Shown here: positions 13,609 to 18,763 of the stretch, one piece after another | Position numbering within the stretch: position 1 is the first letter of the stretch | Layout of the letters: each line of letters starts with the position of its first letter | Origin: JAABRT01 sp038259155 | Lineage (GTDB): Bacteria; Gemmatimonadota; Gemmatimonadetes; Gemmatimonadales; Gemmatimonadaceae | Reading direction: 5' to 3' | Assembly (NCBI GenBank): GCA_038259155.1 | Contig: JBBSPE010000086.1 | Location: forward strand, 1-18,763 | Length of the DNA: 18,763 nt | Made by a program: the position numbers and the translations under genes | Notes under the pieces: model-generated | What the model saw: the letters and a program-made list of their open reading frames with translations, nothing else | What the model was told of the DNA's origin: nothing | The model's database searches: none

Positions 13609-14811
13609 TTACGGCTTCGCGGATCGATTGAGCGAGACCTGGAGAACGGAGTGTCTCCCAGTTTCTGCGCTTCGAACAATGCCAACGATGTGTCTGGTGT
13701 CGATCTCAGTGACGGTGAGATCGCTGGGAAGCAGTAGCGTGGCGACCAGGGGACCGCTTGGATCGAACACGAACCACCGTGTGCTGTCTCGTCCCGCGAC
13801 GGGATAGCGACGAACCCAGAGATAACTATCGCTGTCCACTACGATGGCATCATACGCAGGGAGCGAGGCAGGCGGTGAATCAAGCTCCCAGATCCGACGC
13901 GTTTCTTCCTGCGTCGCCGGATTCTGCCCCAAGAAGTCGATACGTTTTGCGAGTTCGAGATCCAACTCGCGAACGGCGGTGTTGCCCTCTGGAATTCGTC
14001 GAATCCCTGCTCGACTGCCGTCGAGTGTGTAGACCTGAACAACTCCACTATCGGCAGTCCCCACATAAACGTGCTGGCTACTCATGCCCAACTGCGGCGT
14101 GCGACCCAGCAGTGCAGGAGCAGCACCGCTTCCGAATCCGATGTACTCGGGGCCGCTCACGTCCTCGAGGGCCACACGCTCATCACCTTTGGCCGAGGAG
14201 ATCCAAAGCGGAAGCTGATTGTGACTTCGACCTCTCACTGATGGATCGAAGCTGTTCCACGCATGATGTACGAAATCGCCCCAAGCGTTGCAGGCACTCC
14301 GGTACGCCTCTGCACCACCGCCAAACTCACGAGTTGAAAGAGCCCGAGCGAGCTTTCCATCGAGCGAGTAGACGGATACGCGCCGTGTCACGATGTCCTC
14401 AACGAACAATGAATCCCCACATCGCAGCGCTAGCCGAATGAACTCAAACTCTCCCGGACCTGATCCTTCGCGACCTACTGCCCGTTCGAGTTGTCCGTCG
14501 CTTGAAAAGAATCGCAAGGAATTGAGTCCTTGGTCGACGACAACCAGTCCACCTTCGGGTCGGCGTGACGCGTGTACGGCATTTCCCAGAAGTACCGAAC
14601 CAGCAAGATCGTCATCGTTAATTTCGATGCGCGAGTAGCTGTCGACGGTCCACAGAGAGACTTCAGCACTGGCGGCCTTTCGCTCTTGACACGCAACTAT
14701 GGAGAGTGCAGCTACTGGCAGGAGGCGCACAACGAGATGTCTCAACGTTCGCGCTTGGACTGCGCATGTGTGAAGGCTGCGTTCCCTGGGAAGCCAAAAC
14801 CATGGGTTCAC
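13609..14811 (-). CDS. 6-bladed beta-propeller lipoprotein
   Basis: A 400-residue protein with the motif GREGSGPGEF (113-122), typical of the 6-bladed beta-propeller family of unknown function found in Bacteroidota and Gemmatimonadota. Repeated blade-like segments such as VYVGTADSGVVQVYTLDG and SVYSLDGKL recur. A lipoprotein signal ends at Cys41 (IVAC). The GTG at 14811 has GGAG at 14817-14820 with 5-nt spacing. A TTG at 14745 would give a tidier signal peptide (MRHLVVRLLPVAALSIVAC) and cannot be excluded. GC content is visibly lower than in the neighbours (34/60 and 32/60 G+C in two sampled lines). It lies 60 nt downstream of the beta-barrel gene on the same strand, so they may be co-transcribed. 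Function unknown; a binding or scaffold role on the envelope is only a guess. Confidence 0.82.
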   Translation of the reverse strand: MNPWFWLPRERSLHTCAVQARTLRHLVVRLLPVAALSIVACQERKAASAEVSLWTVDSYSRIEINDDDLAGSVLLGNAVHASRRPEGGLVVVDQGLNSLRFFSSDGQLERAVGREGSGPGEFEFIRLALRCGDSLFVEDIVTRRVSVYSLDGKLARALSTREFGGGAEAYRSACNAWGDFVHHAWNSFDPSVRGRSHNQLPLWISSAKGDERVALEDVSGPEYIGFGSGAAPALLGRTPQLGMSSQHVYVGTADSGVVQVYTLDGSRAGIRRIPEGNTAVRELDLELAKRIDFLGQNPATQEETRRIWELDSPPASLPAYDAIVVDSDSYLWVRRYPVAGRDSTRWFVFDPSGPLVATLLLPSDLTVTEIDTRHIVGIVRSAETGRHSVLQVSLNRSAKP

Positions 14812-14871
14812 CCTTTCTCCGTCGCTGTGCGTTTCGGGTCGCGAGGGAACAGTCAGTTTCGCATCTTTGCG

Positions 14872-17214
14872 CTACAACAACTGCCCAAACGTCACCAACC
14901 ACCGCCACCTCCCGCCCCGCTCCAACGGCTGCGCCCCACCCAGAAACAACGTGCCGGAAAAGAGCGTGAACCCGGCACTCACACTCGACTTCCAGCCGTT
15001 GGACACCTGCGACACGGGCCGCACAACGCCGAGCGAATCGGCGGCCACGCCCAGCCGCAGCAGACTGGCCTGGGCACTCGCGCCGGGGGCCGAGGCGAAG
15101 CCGCTCTGCAGGCCCACGCTCATGCCGGGCGCGAGACCGGGTAGAAAAAGGGCCCGACCGGCACGAATCGGCTGCCGTAACCACGGGCCGGTCCACAACA
15201 ACAATCCGCGCGCGACACCGGCCCGCGTACCTGCAAAGTCCTTGTACTCGTAGCCCGGCAACCCTTGGTTGCGCCCGAGTTCGAACAACTGCTGCGTTGG
15301 GAGCGAACTACCCAGCAACGCACCGGCGTCCGCCCGCGCAATCGCCGTGATCGGACCCCACAGACGCCGCGCGGTGAGTCGCGCCTCCAAGCGCGTGTAG
15401 TCGAGCTCACCCACACCCTGCTCGGCGTACAACCGCCCGCTCAAGCCTGGACGCAGAAACTCGGCGCTGCCATCGGGGCGCCACGCGAGCGTGAGTGCAT
15501 TCCGCCAGTAGGTGCCCGCGTCCACGCCACGATTGAGACGCAACGGATAGCGACCAATTGGCGAGCGATCGATGCGCGCTGCGGTGACACCGTCGGTGGC
15601 CACGCCCGTCTCCACGCGCCATTGCCATTCACGCGCGCCCACTGTGCGCACGAGCTGCACGCCGGCAAACGTGCGGTCCACGTAGTCGTAGCCGTCGGTG
15701 GACGCGAGCGCCGCGACCACCGAACCGGAATCGAGCGGACTGCGAAAGTCGTTGGTGATGTCAAGCGAGCGACCGGCGCGCAGCTGCAGTTGCCACGGCC
15801 CACGCTCGCGCAGCACCTCCACTCGGCCTCGCACACGCTGTTCTTCGGTAGCGAAGCCGACCGTTGCGCGCATGACCGTACCCGGCGAGACGTCGCGCAA
15901 CGCCAGCCGCCCGCCAAAGCCCACGTACGCGCCCTCCACCCGATTGAAGCGGAAGAAATCCGACGTGTACGGCACACCCCAGTCAAACCGTGGCGCACCG
16001 GTGGGGCGCCAGCGATCGGGACCCACGGCATCGAAGTCGTCGGCGTGCATGCCCTGCGACAGATCACCAAGCGACCAGTTCCACTTGCGAAAGGCGCTCA
16101 GTGAATCGGGTGGCGCAAACGACAGGCGACGGCGCAGCCGTTCCGGCGGGGACGAATCCACAAGCGCCACCTGCGCAGCGTCGAGCACCGTATCGTTGAC
16201 GTTCATGTCGCGAAAGCGCGACACCACGCGAACCACCGCGCGCCCATCACCAAACGTGGGCGCCGACGCCTGCAGTTCAATGCGCTGCTCCGTAGGCAAC
16301 CAGAACGCCTCGTTGCGCTCGGCGTTTTCGTAGTCGATGTACGCCACCGCTTCCATGACCGAGCCGCGCAGGCGCGCGATCACGTTACCGGTGGAACGTC
16401 GCGGCGGACCCACACGCACAAACGCACCGCGCAGCCGCACGAGCGTACCGCGTGAGGCGTCAAGATCCATGTCGCCACGAAAGAGCGTGGCGGGTTCGGT
16501 GAGGCCCTCGCGTACGTCCACCTGCACGCGCACAATCGGAATGGTGCGCGCACCAACGCGCAGCGTGACGAGCGTATCACCGCCGGTGTAGCGGTACCAG
16601 CTGTCGCGATCGGTGGCGAGCGGGTGCACCACCACGGTGGTGTCGGCATCGGCCGCAGAACCGCTGGTGGCGCCCGCGTTTCCCAACCGACCGCGCGCTG
16701 CGGAATCGCGCGCTGCATTGTCCGTCGCATTGGAGTCCCTCGCCGTCGCTCCCGCGGAGTCATTCGCGTTGCTCGTCTGACGCGATCGCATGCGGTTGCC
16801 GTACAGCGTGGGGTTGAGCCAGCCCACGCGAAACACACTCAGCATGGACACGTTGGCGCCCAACTGCTGCATGCGGTGTCCCTGCACGCGCTGGTCGTAC
16901 TTGCCGGTGCGCGTCCAGCGCAGCGTGCTCGCGATCTGTTCCACGCTCCCCACGGCTTCCGTGCCGTCCGCCCGACGGATGACCAGCGAAATTTCCGTTT
17001 CCACGTTGGCCGAGTAGGCCTGCAGGCTGTCGGGGAGACGATTCCGTTCGGCGGCGGTCGATACGAGCGCCTGCAGCGCCGGCGATGCGTACTGCGCCGC
17101 AGCGCGTGCAGCGGGCAGCAGCACGAGGGCGGCAATCGTTGCGCACTGCAAGAGGCGACGGCGGACGAGACAGAACAGAAACACCAGCGGGACACCGGAA
17201 AAGGTAGAGCGCAA
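14872..17214 (-). CDS. Large outer-membrane beta-barrel protein, DUF5686/Omp85-like
   Basis: An envelope protein of about 780 residues. After a hydrophobic signal ending ARAAAQ there is an N-terminal domain (about 45-135), then an Asn/Asp/Ala/Ser-rich low-complexity insert (about 140-190), then a beta-rich domain resembling DUF5686. The C-terminal half (from about 380) consists of alternating amphipathic strands typical of an outer-membrane barrel. Near the end, ELGRNQGLPGYEYKDF (645-660) resembles the LGG...GY motif in the barrels of BamA/TamA-type proteins. The start is uncertain: I give TTG at 17214; GTG at 17184 would also keep the signal, and ATG at 17316 would overlap the ABC-F gene by 26 nt. 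The end (TAG) is firm. Role in transport or envelope assembly is inferred only from the fold. Confidence 0.75.
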   Translation of the reverse strand: MRSTFSGVPLVFLFCLVRRRLLQCATIAALVLLPAARAAAQYASPALQALVSTAAERNRLPDSLQAYSANVETEISLVIRRADGTEAVGSVEQIASTLRWTRTGKYDQRVQGHRMQQLGANVSMLSVFRVGWLNPTLYGNRMRSRQTSNANDSAGATARDSNATDNAARDSAARGRLGNAGATSGSAADADTTVVVHPLATDRDSWYRYTGGDTLVTLRVGARTIPIVRVQVDVREGLTEPATLFRGDMDLDASRGTLVRLRGAFVRVGPPRRSTGNVIARLRGSVMEAVAYIDYENAERNEAFWLPTEQRIELQASAPTFGDGRAVVRVVSRFRDMNVNDTVLDAAQVALVDSSPPERLRRRLSFAPPDSLSAFRKWNWSLGDLSQGMHADDFDAVGPDRWRPTGAPRFDWGVPYTSDFFRFNRVEGAYVGFGGRLALRDVSPGTVMRATVGFATEEQRVRGRVEVLRERGPWQLQLRAGRSLDITNDFRSPLDSGSVVAALASTDGYDYVDRTFAGVQLVRTVGAREWQWRVETGVATDGVTAARIDRSPIGRYPLRLNRGVDAGTYWRNALTLAWRPDGSAEFLRPGLSGRLYAEQGVGELDYTRLEARLTARRLWGPITAIARADAGALLGSSLPTQQLFELGRNQGLPGYEYKDFAGTRAGVARGLLLWTGPWLRQPIRAGRALFLPGLAPGMSVGLQSGFASAPGASAQASLLRLGVAADSLGVVRPVSQVSNGWKSSVSAGFTLFSGTLFLGGAQPLERGGRWRWLVTFGQLL

Positions 17215-17290
17215 GATCAGTCCAGCTTCCTGCACCCGTACGCCCGAGTCGTTCCAGTGTTTCCCAAAGCCCACACCGCGACGCGTGTCG

Positions 17291-18763
17291 TTACAGCGCG
17301 CCAAGCGACTCCGCATGCACCGACGCCTCGGTCCAGCGCGCCTCGGCCTTGGCGAGCGCCGAGCGTGCCTTTGCCAGCTCACTGCCCAGCTTCTGTGCCT
17401 TGCTGGTGGACGCGCTGGACCCGTCATACAGCTCTGGTACCTCAAGCTCTGCCGCGATGCGACCCACCGCCGCCTCGGCCGTGGTCACGGCGCGCTCGGC
17501 CTCTTCCACCGCGCGCACCGCGTCACGCTGGATGCGTCGCTCTTCCTTGGACGCCGCCTTGCGCACGTGATGCGACGACGGTGGCGCGGACGCCGCCTTG
17601 GCGTTGCGCTCCTGCTTGGCGGACTCTGCGGCGGCAGCGCGGCGCTCGGCGGCGACGTCCTCCCATTCGGTGAACGGACCCGCGAAGTCGTGCAGCTCGC
17701 CGTCGCGGATTTCCCACACGCGCGTGGCCAGTCCGCGCAGCACGGCGCGATCGTGGGACACGAGCAGCACGGTGCCGTCGTACCCGTCAATCGCGTCTTC
17801 AATGGCCTCGATGCTTTCGACGTCGAGATGGTTGGTGGGTTCGTCGAGCACGAGCAGGTTGGCGCGCGAGAGCGTGAGCAGCGCGAGGGCCACGCGCGCC
17901 CGTTCACCGCCGGACAGCGAGCCGATCACGCGCAGCGATTCTTCGCCGCCAAAGCCGAATCGACCAAGGTGGCCGTGCACTTCGCGCCGTTCCCAGAACG
18001 GGCGCAGGGTGGTGATGGCGTCGTGAATAGTGGAGTCGAGCGCCAGGTGCCCGAGGTCCTGCCGGTAGTAGGCCACGGTGGTGGAGAGGCCGAGCTTGGC
18101 CGTGCCGCCATCGGGCTCGCGTTCGCCGAGTACCGTTTTGATGAAGGTGCTCTTGCCGGCGCCGTTGGGGCCCACGAGGGCGATCACCTCGTTGCGCGGC
18201 ATCACCAGCGTGACGTCGTCGAGCAGCGTGCGGTTGTCCACCCGCAGCATGAGCTTCTCGGTTTCGAGCACACGATCACCACTGCGGTCGCCAGCCTGGA
18301 GGCGCAGTGCCATCACCGACTCCCCGCCAATGGGCGCGGACAGGCGCGGCATGCGGGCCAGCAGCTTGCGTCGGCCCTTGGCCTGCGCGGTGTTCTGGCC
18401 GGCCAGGTTGCGTGCGATGTAGTCCTGTTCGGCCGCGATCTTCTTGCGCTGCTGGTCGAACTGACGCAGCTGCGTGAGACGACGCTCTTCGCGCTGTTGC
18501 ACAAATGCGGTATATCCACCGGTGTACGAAAACGCGGTACCGCCCTCCATATGGATCACATGATCTGATACTGCCTCCAAGAAGGCGCGATCATGGCTTA
18601 CCAAGAGCTGCGTGCGCTCGCTTTCGCGCAGGTACTGCTCCAGCCAGCGCGTGGTGTCGAGGTCGAGATGGTTGGTGGGTTCGTCGAGAATGAGCAGCTC
18701 GGTGGGTTGTACGATCTGGCGAGCGAGGGCCACACGCCCGCGCTCACCGCCACTCAAGACGCC
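17291..18763 (-). CDS. ABC-F family ATPase, partial (5' end outside window)
   Basis: The C-terminal 490 residues of a soluble ABC-F protein; the gene runs off the right edge inside the first nucleotide-binding domain, just before its LSGGE signature. Visible in order: LSGGERGRVALARQ, Walker B LLILDEPTNHLD and LLVSHDR of domain 1; a charged linker with coiled-coil character; Walker A GPNGAGKST, LSGGERARVALA, Walker B LLVLDEPTNHLD and LLVSHDR of domain 2; then a long charged Ala/Glu/Lys/Arg-rich coiled-coil tail. There are no membrane segments, so it is not a transporter. ABC-F proteins act on ribosomes as translation factors or antibiotic-resistance factors. The C-terminal tail is reminiscent of Uup, but I cannot fix the subfamily without the 5' part. 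Confidence 0.95.
   Translation of the reverse strand, partial: GVLSGGERGRVALARQIVQPTELLILDEPTNHLDLDTTRWLEQYLRESERTQLLVSHDRAFLEAVSDHVIHMEGGTAFSYTGGYTAFVQQREERRLTQLRQFDQQRKKIAAEQDYIARNLAGQNTAQAKGRRKLLARMPRLSAPIGGESVMALRLQAGDRSGDRVLETEKLMLRVDNRTLLDDVTLVMPRNEVIALVGPNGAGKSTFIKTVLGEREPDGGTAKLGLSTTVAYYRQDLGHLALDSTIHDAITTLRPFWERREVHGHLGRFGFGGEESLRVIGSLSGGERARVALALLTLSRANLLVLDEPTNHLDVESIEAIEDAIDGYDGTVLLVSHDRAVLRGLATRVWEIRDGELHDFAGPFTEWEDVAAERRAAAAESAKQERNAKAASAPPSSHHVRKAASKEERRIQRDAVRAVEEAERAVTTAEAAVGRIAAELEVPELYDGSSASTSKAQKLGSELAKARSALAKAEARWTEASVHAESLGAL

Noticed and set aside
16624..17673. Plus-strand open frame across the barrel/ABC-F junction
   Set aside because: It is antisense to two recognised genes, with Arg-rich translation and no motif.

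Overview
The window is high-GC bacterial DNA packed with genes, and almost all of it can be assigned. The GC content, the gene complement (long-form HisG, fused HisIE, IMPase-type HisN, a PASTA-less membrane Ser/Thr kinase, an M16 peptidase pair, a GPGEF-type propeller lipoprotein) and the didermic envelope proteins suggest a Gram-negative bacterium of Gemmatimonadota type. This placement is an inference from style and content, not from a marker gene.

Region 1 (1-645, minus strand): a small lipoprotein cupredoxin with all four type-1 copper ligands, followed by a hairpin just past its stop. Region 2 (646-1040): a divergent regulatory region. It holds a perfect 18-bp palindrome that matches the CRP half-site pattern TGTGA-N6-TCACA. 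It also holds what I regard as the best find in the window: a complete histidine-operon attenuator. A 29-codon leader peptide carries 8 His codons, 7 of them within 9 codons, and is followed by a perfect 9-bp GC-rich hairpin and a T6 run ahead of hisG. Region 3 (1041-8609, plus strand): hisG-hisD-hisC-hisH-hisA-hisB-hisF-hisN-hisIE. Most junctions are ATGA or GTGA overlaps, so translation is probably coupled. The nine genes cover all ten steps from PRPP + ATP to histidine, including a dedicated IMPase-family histidinol-phosphatase.

Region 4 (8651-12528, minus strand): a likely operon of an active M16 zinc protease (HMYEH), a partner that has lost the zinc motif, and a Ser/Thr protein kinase with one C-terminal membrane anchor. 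The first peptidase starts only 29 bp from the divergent murB (12558-13523, plus strand). That MurB keeps the FAD fold and catalytic Ser but has Asp where the family's Arg normally sits. Region 5 (13609-18763, minus strand): from upstream to downstream, the 3' part of an ABC-F ATPase gene cut by the window edge, a large outer-membrane beta-barrel protein with an LGG/GY-type Omp85-like motif, and a visibly less GC-rich 6-bladed beta-propeller lipoprotein.

No tRNA, rRNA, CRISPR array, insertion sequence or phage gene was seen. I found no wholly unknown multi-gene system. The novel material is mainly regulatory (his attenuation, possible leaderless leader, CRP-type site) plus several unusual protein variants.
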